Below the pieces are notes generated by a model. The model saw nothing but the letters and a program-made list of their open reading frames with translations, had not been told where the DNA came from and made no database searches. From NCBI GenBank assembly GCA_958298945.1, contig OY282607.1, positions 35,373,000 through 35,436,999 of the forward strand: DNA of 64,000 nt. The letters are read 5' to 3'. Source of the DNA: Atherix ibis (Eukaryota; Arthropoda; Insecta; Diptera; Athericidae). The translations under genes and the position numbers were made by a program. Shown piece after piece: positions 47,247-57,820 of the stretch. The stretch's first letter is position 1. Each line of letters starts with the position of its first letter.

Positions 47247-48422
47247 CAGGGTGCTTTTTATGTTGCACGTCAATTTTGTTTGGTCGTCATTTTGCTTCGG
47301 ATGATATTTGTTTGTTCGTATTTGACAGTCGTAGAGAGTGGTTCGATAATAATTTATTAAGGAAATATCTAATGACGCAACAACGTGTTGAAATTATTAA
47401 AATATTTTATTTAAATAATTGCTCAATTGTGATTGCGCAGAGACAATTACGTGATTTTTTTTGGTGTTAATCAATAACTTAACCATTCAGCGTTTATTGA
47501 ATAATTTTGAAAATATGGATACACTGGGAGATAAAGCGAAGAGTGGGAGATAATTAAGCCAACGTACACATGAAAAGATTGGATGCAGTGAGGCAGAGTG
47601 TTGTTGAATGTCCGGGTACCTCTCATCGACGCCGTGCACAAAAATTGGGAATATTTCCATTACGTTTGTTAAAAATTCTCAAAAAAAATTTGCATTTTTT
47701 CCCGTTTAAAATTCCATTGACATAACAGCTAGAGGCGGTAGTTAAGTCAAAGGACCACGAGCGGCGGCGAGATTGGAGTGCTCCCAAAAAAAAAAAACTC
47801 ATTATAAGCTACGAAGCACACTTTGACTTGACTGTTTTTATTAATAAACAGAATAACCGCTATTGGAGCACTGAAAACCCTCAACTGATATACCAAAGAC
47901 CACTACACCCTCGTATAGTAACTATATGGTGCGGAATTATTGCGTCATATTTCTTTGAAGATGCTAGAGGCAATATTGTAACAGTTACTGGTGACCACTA
48001 TCCACGAATTGGATCAATTAGGCCTACAGAACATGTGGCTCCAACAAGACGATGCTACGCGAAAATTTTCCTGGCCGAATAATATCAAAACGTAGTGATA
48101 TCAACTGACTTCCACGATCCGTTGATTTGAACCCTTCCGCAATACTTGAAGGAAAATGTGTACACTAAAAAATCAACCACTTCCTCTATGCTTAAGTACA
48201 ACATTCGAAACGAAATAGCTAAAATAAGATGTCTGCGAAAATGTTATAAAAATTGTGCTTAAAAGAGCATCCGGCCAGAAGCGAGCATTTGTCCCACATC
48301 ATATTCCATACATAATAACAAAAAATCATATAATCAATCAATAAAATATAAATTATAAAATTGTATTTCATTTAAAAGTTTTACATAAAAAAACTTTGAT
48401 CTGGAACATAAAACACACCCTG
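47247..48422 (+). mobile_element. DD41D (rosa-type) element with paired ends, decayed
   Basis: The ends are CAGGGTGCTTTTTATGTT at 47247 and AACATAAAACACACCCTG at 48422. Plus-strand traces are M-T-Q-Q-R-V-E-I-I-K-I-F-Y (N-terminus near 47371), F-I-N-K-Q-N-N-R-Y-W and S-T-E-N-P-Q-L. H-P-R-I-V-T-I-W-C-G then leads to S-Y-F-F-E-D-A-R-G-N. The second and third catalytic regions are too eroded to read. Its termini differ from those of the 21132 copy, so it is a separate subfamily. Confidence 0.82.
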
Positions 48423-49295
48423 CACATATGTTTGACAGCTGTCAAATGACAGGACTGCGGTGTCTGAACCATAAAATTGGATATTCTCTTATAATTACTT
48501 ATAATTAACACTTAATTAAAATGTGTGTGTTTTTTTTTTAAATTTTTGACATCAGATTATTTTTGATTTTGTTTTTTTATATGTTAATTAATTTTAAGCA
48601 CAAAAATTAAAATTCTATGAAACAGAATTGAAAATTTGCTAGATTTGAACGAAATATTATTGAATTGTTAGTTTTCATGCAAAAATGGAGTATTTTGGTA
48701 TTATTTATAATAATCAACTTTATATGATATCAGTGGCGGGTCATGCATAGGGGCTACAAAAGTCCAGCATCTCCAGAAAATTTAATAAAAAAAATCTATA
48801 CTTAAATTTATAATAGGAAATAAAATAAATGTAATTTAAAAAAAGGGGTTTAAAATTTGATATACTAATTGTGTAATTAAATTGTCATTGAAGTGATGCT
48901 TTAGAACGTTTTTGGAAGTACCACAACGGTTTCGTCTGCGCGACTTAAAAAAAACTAAATAACTGTCGAAATTTTTTAAAACCATCACAGTCTAATGGGA
49001 GTGCACACAATTGCGACGAGAATCAAGAACAAGAATCGATTTACTGCTCTAATTCGATCAATTTTCTAATTAAATCATTATCGTTGTAGTACTGCCACAC
49101 ATTTCAGTATTTGGTTATGTGGCAGCATTGTTGATTATTATATCACAGGCAAGATAAATGTATATATTGTATAAGGGTAAGTGGACGTCACAATTGAATT
49201 GAGCATTCAATTAGTATTTTAGTTATCGTTAGTAGTTATTGTCAGAATTTTCTTCGGCGCTTTATAGGAGCTGCTCCTATTCTACATTGTTTATA

Positions 49296-50513
49296 CCACC
49301 TTGATCAAAAAGGTGGCTCTCCCATCGTTTCGATTTGAGTTCTGCTTTTGTTAAGTTGGTACATGTGTTGTTGATATTCCCTCTAAATCTTAGCGTCATA
49401 GCTTGACATTTGCAAAAGTTACGTAGCCAAGAGTACATCTATCTTTGTGTGTGTTGGCGATTTTTTACAATTTTAGAAATGGATTTAAATTTGCAACAAC
49501 GAACTTTTATTAAATTTTGCGTAAAAAACGGATTTAACGTTGTAAATGTTGGAAAAGTGTTTCGGCAACGATTCTCTAAAGAAAACGGTCGTTTACCAGT
49601 GGCACGAGCGGTTCAAAAGTGGTCGTGAGTCAATCGAAGATGATGAACGCAGTGACAGACCATCGACATCGAAAACCGACGAAAACATTGATAAAGTAAA
49701 AGAAATATTGGTCAATAACCGCAAATTAACCATCAAAGAGATAGCGGAGGACTTGAACATTGCCTGTGGATCCGTCCAAGACATTTTGGTTAATAATTTG
49801 GGTTTCCGTCGTGTAGCAGCAAAGTTGGTGCCAAAAGACCTCAATTTTATGCAAAAAAGAGACCGTGTTGACGTCGCAAAAGACATGATTTGCTAGGCTG
49901 AATCCGATCCCACATTCATCAAAAGGATCATTACTAGAGACGAAACGTGGGTTTATGAGTAAGTGAATGGCGTTCACCAAATAAGCCGAGACCAAAAAAA
50001 CCACGTCGTTTTCAGTCAAAAAAGAAGACAATACTCACAGCGAAGCAATTCGCCGAAAGAGACCAGAATTGTGGGCAGAAAACTCGTGGATTTTGCACCA
50101 TCATAACGCACCGTCACACAGTGCCATCATTATTTGTAATTTTTTGACGAAAAATGCAACAAATACCATTCAACAACCACCGAATTCACCTGATTTGACT
50201 CCCTGTGACTTTTTTTCTGTTCAATCGAGTTAAAAAACCATCACGGGTAACGCGTTTCAACAGCCGAGAGGAAGTAATGGAAAAATCGCAGGAAGCACTG
50301 ATGGACATACCGAAAACCGAATATAAAAAATGTTTCGAGGATTGGACAATATAGATTTAGATTAATCTATAGTTTTGAGGATTGGCCACAAGCGGTGGCA
50401 TAAGTGTGCTAAAGTCGATGGGGATTACTTTGAAGGGGACAATATAGATTTAGATGAATAAATTTGTATTTTTAATTTTCTGAATAAATTCCGGTAACTT
50501 TTTGATCAAGGTG
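49296..50513 (+). mobile_element. mariner element, full-length ends, broken transposase
   Basis: The ends are CCACCTTGATCAAAAAGGT (49296) and the complement of a close variant at 50513, flanked by TA. The transposase starts at the ATG near 49480 (M-D-L-N-L-Q-Q-R-T-F-I-K-F-C-V). It shifts frame near 49560, continues as W-H-E-R-F-K-S-G-R-E-S-I-E-D-D-E-R and W/L-V-P-K-D-L-N-F-M-Q-K-R-D-R, then stops at 49894. Later pieces in other frames carry T-R-D-E-T-W-V-Y-E, L-H-H-H-N-A-P-S-H (second Asp changed to His) and N-S-P-D-L-T-P-C-D-F-F. The catalytic triad is therefore damaged as well as out of frame. Confidence 0.9.
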
Positions 50514-50524
50514 TATGTTCATAT

Positions 50525-51365
50525 GAAGTTTGTTCAAAAAATATGGTATCGCGAATTTGGTGTTTTTTCAAAAAATATTTATTTCTTCATGAATATCTGT
50601 TTTGTCCCTTCAAAGTAATTCCCACCAGATATTATACACTTATGCCAACGTTTTTTCCAATCCTCGAAGCACTTCAAAAAATAATTGTCGTCCTTTCATG
50701 GGGCTCTCCCAGATCTGGGGAATGCGGTGGCTGCGGCATTATTAGTGTGTTATTTTTGGCCAAAAATTCGCGCACAAGCAACGATGTGTCAGCTGGGGCG
50801 TTATCCTAGTGCAAAAGCAGGGGCGTTTCTGGCGGATTGCTTCGAGCAAGTTGCGCATAACTTGCAGGTAATATTCCTTATTGACTGTTCTACCCTGTGG
50901 CAAGAACTCATGATTCACCACGCCCCTGCAATCGAAGAAAACTGTAAGCAAAACCTTAACATTCGACCGAACTTAGCGCGCTTTTTTCGGTCTTGGCTGG
51001 TGCGGCAGCTTTCATTGGGATGATTGAGCTTTGGTTTCCACGTCATAGCCATAAACCCATGATTCGTCACAAGTTATGACCCTCTGGAGCAAATTTAGGT
51101 CGTCGCGGACAGAGTCCAACAGCTGTTTAACATACGAGTAGCAATGTTAATGCGATGTTGTTTTTGATTGAAATTGAGCCAAAATCGAAGACGAGCCAAA
51201 ACACGTGCAAGCAAAGCAGCTGTCAAAAATTAACTGAACATTCAAAATGGCCGAACTTATCGGCATAAGTGAGAGACATGAGTACCAATATAACGCCACA
51301 AAAAATCGAAAATCGAGTATACGTAACCCGCGGAAATTCAATATGATGAAGATATACAGACCTCG
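50525..51365 (-). mobile_element. mariner (CGAGGTCTGTTCAAAAAGTA family), internally deleted, damaged 5' end
   Basis: The left end is the transposase 3' end (antisense of F-E-D-W-K-K-R-W-H-K-C-I-I and the G-D-Y-F-E-G-D-like tail). The right part is the 5' leader, also present in the 33323, 56977 and 62326 copies. The last bases of the right terminal repeat (CGCGATACTTTTTGAA) are replaced by a short hairpin at 51345-51377. The second catalytic Asp region and the N-terminal domain are deleted. Confidence 0.85.
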
Positions 51366-51667
51366 TATATCTTCATCTTATTTTATTTAAGAAATAATCT
51401 GAATCAAGGTCTATTAACAGCTTTGTCGATAACTGTTTCGATTGAAAGAAGACTTTTATTTAGCAATAATATATTTATTTTAATTTACCTCTTTCAGAGT
51501 TTGTATTTTTTCAATAAAATTCTAATATTAATAATAAATATGGTATATCTTAACTTAATAAATTAGAAGATATTGTTTATTAATCAGCACCTTTGTACCT
51601 ATTTCCGTAATAAAAATAAATAAATAAAATTTCCACTTCCGTTTTGTGTGGACGTTACCCGCCACTG

Positions 51668-53395
51668 GTCAGAAGTCACTTCATTTCCATCTTTTCATTG
51701 GGCGGTCTTTTTTAAACATATTTTTCTATTTGATTAAACTTTACAAAAATCTATAATGATTTTACGTATTTTATAAAAGTTTACAAAAACCTAAAAATCT
51801 ATAACAATTTTACGTACTTTATAAAAGTTCACAGAAACCCAATAAAAAAAATTTCGTGTTTATTTAGAAATTTTATAAAAAAGTTATGGATTTTTTTTGC
51901 AAGGACAATAAGTTTAGTTAAATTAAATTATTTTTGAAAAAAATCTTATTTTTAATAGAATTGATTTAAAGTTTTTTTCACAAATTTACCTTTTTTTTAA
52001 TGTAATTTTTATGATAAAATTAGTTTTTAAACTCGTTAATAGTATATATTTTGGTAAATATAATAAAATTTTTACAGCAGATTTGTGTCAATCGAAATTC
52101 ACTGTAGAAAAACTGATTAACTAATTACGTTTATAATTTTCACTATCTTGTTAAATGTTTATTCACATTTTAATCCATTCATTTGTACAATATATTGCTG
52201 ACTAATTGATTCTATAAAATGATTTGGAAATTTTGCACAATTCGAATTTTTAAAGTGTTCTTAAATTAATTTACTATAGACAAACTCTTATGTAATAGAA
52301 CCGATGATAGCCTTTTTAGTTTTTTTTTTTTTAAATATTTGATAATATTATAAAACCTGTTTTAATTATTTATTTAAATAGGTGTGTTTTTTTCAAAAAC
52401 ATATAGATTTTTTTATATATTTGTCAGTTGTTTTTAAACTTTTTATAACAATCGATTATAAAAAGTTACATTGCAGTTTTTGATAATTTAATTTTTATAG
52501 TACTTAGCATTTTTACTAATCTCCACCAGTCATTTATAGTTGTTTACTTTATAAAGTTTTATATTATTGGTATTTATTTAAATTTAACAGGATTATGTGG
52601 TTCTCTAACTTTGATACAAGAATTGAGTGATCCTTACAGTTACTTGTAGTTAACTAATCACAAAATTCGAAAGTTTTTACCTTTTGTAAAATTTTAAAAT
52701 TTTTTATAAATATAAATTTAATAAAATATTAAAAATATATTGTAAAATAAAAAAATAAGAATATTTTATTGCAAAATATATAAAAAAAATATTTCTATAG
52801 CAAATTGTAGTGTAGCCGATAGTAAAAATATTTATATTATTTTATTAATTTTTTCCTCTCAACTATTAAGTAAATAGACTAAATATGAGAACTACTATAA
52901 ATTATTAGAAATCAATATATTTCGAAAATAAAACGCAAATTAAAATTGTTTTGATCAGAAAATATAATAAAGATAATGTCAAAAAGATTTTAGATCTGTC
53001 AATTAAATTACAATATTATACTCGTAATTGAGATAATTCCTATTAAACACTAATTAACCTCTGTAAAATATTAGAACACATTCGACACTCAAGAAATCGA
53101 CTGATATGTAGTCTACAGATTTAAAAAATACTGATTTTAACATGAATTTACATTGACTTTTAACCAATGGATTTTTTTTTTGCAAAACCAAAAAATTTAA
53201 ATTTGCGCTGACTATGGTTAGTATAGTTGTGATTTGGCTATGAAAAATTTAGAAAAATTATCAGAGAGCTTTGAAAATATTATTAATTAAGACTTAAAAA
53301 TATTGATGATATTAGATATTTTTAATAATACTTCTTTGTTAAAATCTGAAACTCTGTACCTCTGTCAAAATGTATCAAAATAAATTCTAATTATA
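51668..53395. other. AT-rich intergenic DNA
   Basis: Very AT-rich sequence with scattered homopolymer runs. No gene or transposon ends were recognised. Confidence 0.55.
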
Positions 53396-53397
53396 TA

Positions 53398-54667
53398 CGA
53401 GGATCGTTCAATAAGTCCTTAGAAAATCCGAGAAATTGCGCTCGTAGTATCAGTAAAGATTTTTTTTGTAAGTAGCATTATCGACAGGAAAGCTGTCAAA
53501 ATTTCAGCTCGATCCATAGCGTAGGTCAATTTCTATCGTCGATTAAAGTTAACGACATTTATGTGTGCATAACAATGGAAAAAAGCGAGTTTAGGGCTGT
53601 CATCAAACATCTCCGTTTGAAAGGCTTAAGCCCGAAAGAAATCAAAGCCGAGTTGGATGCAGTTCATGGCACATCTGCACCTGTGTTTGCGACGGTTTAC
53701 AATTGGGTGAATGAATTTAAACGTGGCCGTTCATCCACAAAAGATGAACATCGTTCAGGACTCCCACTTGAGGTGTCTACTCCTGAAATCATCGACAAAA
53801 TCCACGATCTGATTTTGAACGATCGGCGAATTAAAGTGCGTGAATTAGTTGAGGCCACGGGCATATCACAAGGTACAGTCGCTTCAATTTTGCATGAAAA
53901 ATTGTCTGTGAAAAAAATGTCGGCAAGATGGGTGCCGCGTTATCTCTGAGGAGAATAAGCGCAATCGTGCAGTGGACTCTGAGACTATGTTGGCACTCTC
54001 TCATCGCAATCCTGCCGAATTCCTTCTTCGATATGTCACTGTGAACGAAACCTGGATACACTACTACACTCCAGAAATGAAGAGGCAGTCATCACAGTGG
54101 ATTTTCAAGGGTGAACGGGCTCCGAAGAAGGCAAAAACTGTGCCATCGGCCGGCAAGGTGATGACCACGGTCTTTTGGGATTCACAGGGCATCATTTTTA
54201 TCGACTACTTGGAAAAAGAAAAAACAATAACGTCGTTATTGCAACGGTTGAGCGAGGAAATCAAAGAGAAACGCCCCCATCTGAAGAAGAAAAAAAATCC
54301 TCTTGCATCAGGACAATGCGCGTGTGCACACCTGCGCTGTTTCCATGGCCAAAATTGTGGAATTGAGAATGGAGTTGTTGCAGCATCCCGCTTATTCACC
54401 AGATTTGGCCCCGAGTGACTATTTTCTTTTCCCCAATCTGAAGAAATGGCTTGGCGGACGACGGTTCACTTCCAACGAGGACGTCATTGCTCAAACGGAT
54501 GAGTATTTTGCAGAACTTCCGAAATCCTATTTTTTGGACGGGATTTTGGAAAAACGGTTGGAAAAGTGTATAGAGCTAAAAGGAGATTATGTTGAAAAAT
54601 AAAATTTTTTTTTTTTTTAAAAACAGTTTTTGTCCATTTTTTCTAAGGACTTATTGAACGACCCTCG
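53398..54667 (+). mobile_element. mariner element, full length, young (copy 2 of family GAGGGTCGTTCAATAAG)
   Basis: The ends CGAGGATCGTTCAATAAGTC (53398) and GGACTTATTGAACGACCCTC (54667) are each next to TA. Over the stretches compared it differs from the 42955 copy by only scattered substitutions and small indels, so both are recent insertions of one lineage. Confidence 0.95.
53575..54602 (+). pseudogene. mariner DD34D transposase with small frameshifts
   Basis: The ATG at 53575 opens M-E-K-S-E-F-R-A-V-I-K-H. The frame is clean to W-V-P-R-Y-L, where a two-base loss relative to the 42955 copy gives a stop at 53947. The next frame, from 53972, carries V-N-E-T-W-I-H-Y-Y (first catalytic Asp changed to Asn), then W-I-F-K-G-E-R-A-P-K-K and W-D-S-Q-G-I-I-F-I-D-Y-L-E-K. 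An extra A in a run near 54290 shifts into frame 54303-54602, with Q-D-N-A-R-V-H (second Asp) and Y-S-P-D-L-A-P-S-D-Y-F (third Asp). It is inactive as read. Confidence 0.92.
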
Positions 54668-54900
54668 TATTTGAAATATTTTTAATTTTTCAGAAGTTTT
54701 CCATCAAATTACCTCTTAAACAAAAAAAATCCCCTTATTTTTTGTATAATATTATAGAAAATCCGATTTATATCTTAAATTACTTTAAATTTATCGTGAA
54801 ACAATACCGAGAGTTTGAAGATTCCAATAAATCTCAGTGCCACTGTCTCTTAAGTCTCTAATAAGTGAGTGTTTCTGGGAACGATAGTAGAAGAAAATTA

Positions 54901-56095
54901 TTGGGAGTACAATTGGAAAGCCGCCACATTTTTTCTTCAAAATTTTGAAGTTTCATTGTGGAAAAATGCTCATATATTTATGCTTCAAAGTATTATCTAT
55001 CGCTAGCCACAAGTTTTTCCCATCTTTCTGGGAGGATACGGATTCCATGTCAAAAAAACTGCTCGTCTTTTGAGGCTATCAATGAATCGACCCAATTTTT
55101 GGTCGGAAGTACTGCTCAGCTAGGACACGCGTCATCGATCGGAAGAGGCAGTAGTCGGAAGGGACGATGTCTGAAAAATATCCACTGAAATAGGTCGGAG
55201 CGGGCGACGTCCCATTTCAGTGTTTCCAGGTAGGTCCTAACCACCTTAACACCGTGTGGCCAAGCGTTGTCGTGTTGCAAAATCACTTTGTCATGTCTTT
55301 GCTCGTGTTGTGGCCGTTTTTCCTTCAATGATCGGCTCAAACGCATCTGTTGTGTTCGGTAGCGAGCTCCTACGATTGTTTCACCCAGTTGCAATAGCTC
55401 ATAATATACCATGCCGAGCTGGTCCCATCAAATAAATAGCATGAGCTATGAGCCATGGATGTTTGGCTTGGCTGTCGATGTTGATGCATGGCTCTTACAA
55501 TTTTCTTCGCTTTGGATTATCCTAATGGATCTACAGAAACCCTTCCTTTTTTGACATTGGAGCAGCTGTTTGCATGTAAAAAAACGCCGGTCGACGTCAC
55601 TCGGCTTCAGCTCGTATGGCATGCAATTTTCTTGCTTTTGGATCATTCTTGAATCTTTCAAATGATGGAAAATGGCTTCTTGAGTTACGCCCAATGAATC
55701 AGCAAGTTCTTATTATGTTAGACATGTATTTTAATCCAGTAATGCGTCCAATTCTGCGTCTGCAAACTTTCGAGACGTTTTTGTCTTCCACGTCGAAATT
55801 AACAATTTTGTAGCGTTGGAACCATTCGTGACACATTCTCTCACTAATACAAGCCTTACCATAAGTTTCTACAATCATTCAAGCGCCTCAGCTGTAGCTT
55901 TTTTTCAATTCTTCCCTCAAATAACGCTTACTTGGCTCAAATTTCGACATTTTCATGCACACAAAAAATATACAACGCTAATAGAAAGTCACAAATGCAA
56001 TGGTGAGGAGTTTTTGACAGATGTCTAAGCTTACGATTTGACATTTCTGATGTCGCCATCTATTGGTAAACGGCGGTTTCCAAAATTTACTCCCA
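54901..56095 (-). mobile_element. mariner element, mauritiana-like, with paired ends
   Basis: The ends are TTGGGAGTACAATTGGAAAG at the left and the complement of TGGGAGTAAATTTTGGAAAC at the right (56095), flanked by TA. The transposase is on the minus strand in broken frames. They read L-G-V-T-Q-E-A-I-F-H-H-L-K and N-C-M-P-Y-E-L-K-P-S-D-V-D-R-R-F, then Q-K-R-K-G-F and A-S-T-S-T-A-K-P-N-I-H-G-S. V-Y-Y-E-L-L-Q-L-G-E-T-I and L-Q-H-D-N-A-W-P-H (second Asp) follow. The region of the first Asp is disrupted, and after K-W-D-V the P-H-P-P-Y-S-P-D block is shifted. It is dead. Confidence 0.88.
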
Positions 56096-56323
56096 TATTT
56101 TTATTATAATAGGATAAACAAGAATGAACATTTTCGTAATGGCTAATACACAGGTCGTGAATAAAGGCATGGTTAAGATAAAGATGAACTATATTAATAC
56201 GATTTATTGGTAGATCTTGAATTATAAGGATTAAATACGATATAAAGTTGAATATTTCTGTGATCTTTAGTTTCAATCCCATAAATTTAAATAGGTTTTA
56301 AAATTTTGTTGTACTAGGTCTGG

Positions 56324-56970
56324 CAGAAAAGTATAAATGGCAGCACCAAGATGACTTTCTTTTAGGTGTTTTTTGATCTCAGGAAACAAAAGAAGCGACT
56401 TTGACTAAGATCATATGTTTAGAGGGAGGCTGGGTATCCAGAGAAATTCCACTAACAGGGGGGGGGGGCATTATCAAGTTGGAGCATCTAAGTTTCTGCA
56501 ACATCCGATTGGATACGAACAACCCCTTTTCTAATCCTTTCAAGGACTTCTTCTTAGGTCAGACCATCGATTAACTCATCAGTTTCAATGTTAATCGACA
56601 GCCTGATCTTACAAGGGCCCCTTCTCGTCCCATATTTCCATCAGTTTTTGATGTTCAAGGTCTATCTATATGAAGTATGTGTTCTGCTGCCTTCTAAAAG
56701 GATTCATCAACTTTTCATGAGTCAATCTCGTGGATTCACCAAGGTCAATATAAAATTTGATAGAAAATCGCTGCTCCAGATTTAACTGTTTCAATTTTAA
56801 TAACGCACTATAAAAACACACCTTCACTTATGACTCTCTACATGATCGTGTTACTTACCGGGCGAGGTTGCAACTTGTACTGAAGTTAACTATTTATTCT
56901 TAGTCTCAAACGGTTATCCAGTTGGTAGAGTAGTTCTAGATGAAGTCTGTTAGTTTGAAGTCTTTTTCGT
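56324..56970 (-). mobile_element. mariner fragment sharing the GGCAGAAAAGTA end
   Basis: The left end GGTCTGGCAGAAAAGTATAA resembles the termini of the 41028-44528 element. On the minus strand, from about 56780, the sequence reads L-E-Q-R-F-S-I-K-F-Y-I-D-L-G-E-S-T, a mariner N-terminus, then T-H-E-K-L. Sequence right of it resembles 44379-44440. The catalytic part is deleted, and the right terminal repeat is not seen before the next mariner begins. Confidence 0.6.
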
Positions 56971-56976
56971 CTAGTA

Positions 56977-57820
56977 CGAGGTATGTTCAAAAAGTATCGC
57001 GAATTTTGAATTTCCGCGAGTTACGTATATTCGATTTTCGATTTTTTGTGGCGTTATGTTGGTACTAATGTCTCTCACTTATGCCGACAAGTTCGGCCAA
57101 TTTAAATGTTCAGTAAATTTTTGACAGCTGCTTTGCTTGTACGTGTTTTGGCTCGTCTTCGATTTTTGCCCATTCCAAAAAATGGATCAAAGAAACTGTT
57201 TCGGGAACAAGAAAAAGTCAATACGGTGGCTGTGGCATTATTAGTGTGTTGTTTTTGGATAAAAATTCGCGCACAAGCAACAATGCGTGAGCATGGGCGT
57301 TATCATGGTGCAAAAGCCAATTTTGGTTCTTCCACAAATCTGGGCGTTTCTAAAGGATTGCTTCGCGCAACTTGCGTCTAACTTCCAGGTAATATTCCCT
57401 GCTGACCGTTCTACTCTGGGGCAAAAACTTATGATGCACCACGCCCCCGCAATCGAAGAAAACTGTAAGCAAATCCTTCACATTCGACCGAACTTGGCGC
57501 GCTTTTTTCGGTCTTGGCTCATGTGGCAGCTTCATTGTGATAACTGAGCTTTGGTTTCTATGTCGTAATCATAAACCCATGATTCGTCACCAGTTATGGA
57601 CCCTCTGGAGCAAATTTCGGTCATTGCAAACAGAGTCCAACAGCTTCCTTATCAATGTTAATACGATGCTGTTTTTGGTCGAAAATGGGCAAAAATCGAG
57701 CCAAACCACGTGCAAGCAAAGCAGCTGTCAAAAATTAACAGTACATTCAAAATGGCCGAACTTCGAATACACGTAACCCGCGGAAATTCCAAATTCGCGA
57801 TACTTTTTGAACAGACCTCT
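56977..57820 (-). mobile_element. Rearranged mariner with inverted 5' ends (copy B)
   Basis: The copy has the same architecture as 33323-34226. The 5' leader is present at both ends in opposite orientation, and the left arm runs through CCATTCCAAAAAATGGATCA and then joins antisense 3' coding sequence at CTGTTTCGGGAACAAGAAAA. The right arm has lost about 80 bp internally. The interior minus-strand frames include L-P-H-E-P-R-P-K-K-A-R-Q-V-R and V-F-F-D-C-G-G-V-V-H-H. TA flanks both ends. Confidence 0.85.

Larger units (their letters stand above)
48731..51667. mobile_element. Probable hAT-like element holding two mariner insertions
   Basis: CAGTGGCGGGT at 48731 is matched by its exact complement ACCCGCCACTG ending at 51667. 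CAGTGGCGGAT-like ends are common among hAT transposons. Near 51410 the plus strand reads L-L-T-A-L-S-I-T-V-S-I-E-R-R-L-L, resembling the C-terminal L-T-x-P-V-T-V-x-S-x-E-R-S-F-S motif of hAT transposases. Two mariners occupy the middle. I could not see an 8 bp target duplication (TATGATAT against GTCAGAAG), so the pairing of these ends is provisional. Confidence 0.45.

Noticed and set aside
12645..48440. TTGACAGCTGTCAAA palindromes at ~12650 and ~48430 as regulatory sites
   Set aside because: Both lie at the edge of rosa-type elements and most likely belong to those or to flanking repeats, with no nearby gene to regulate.
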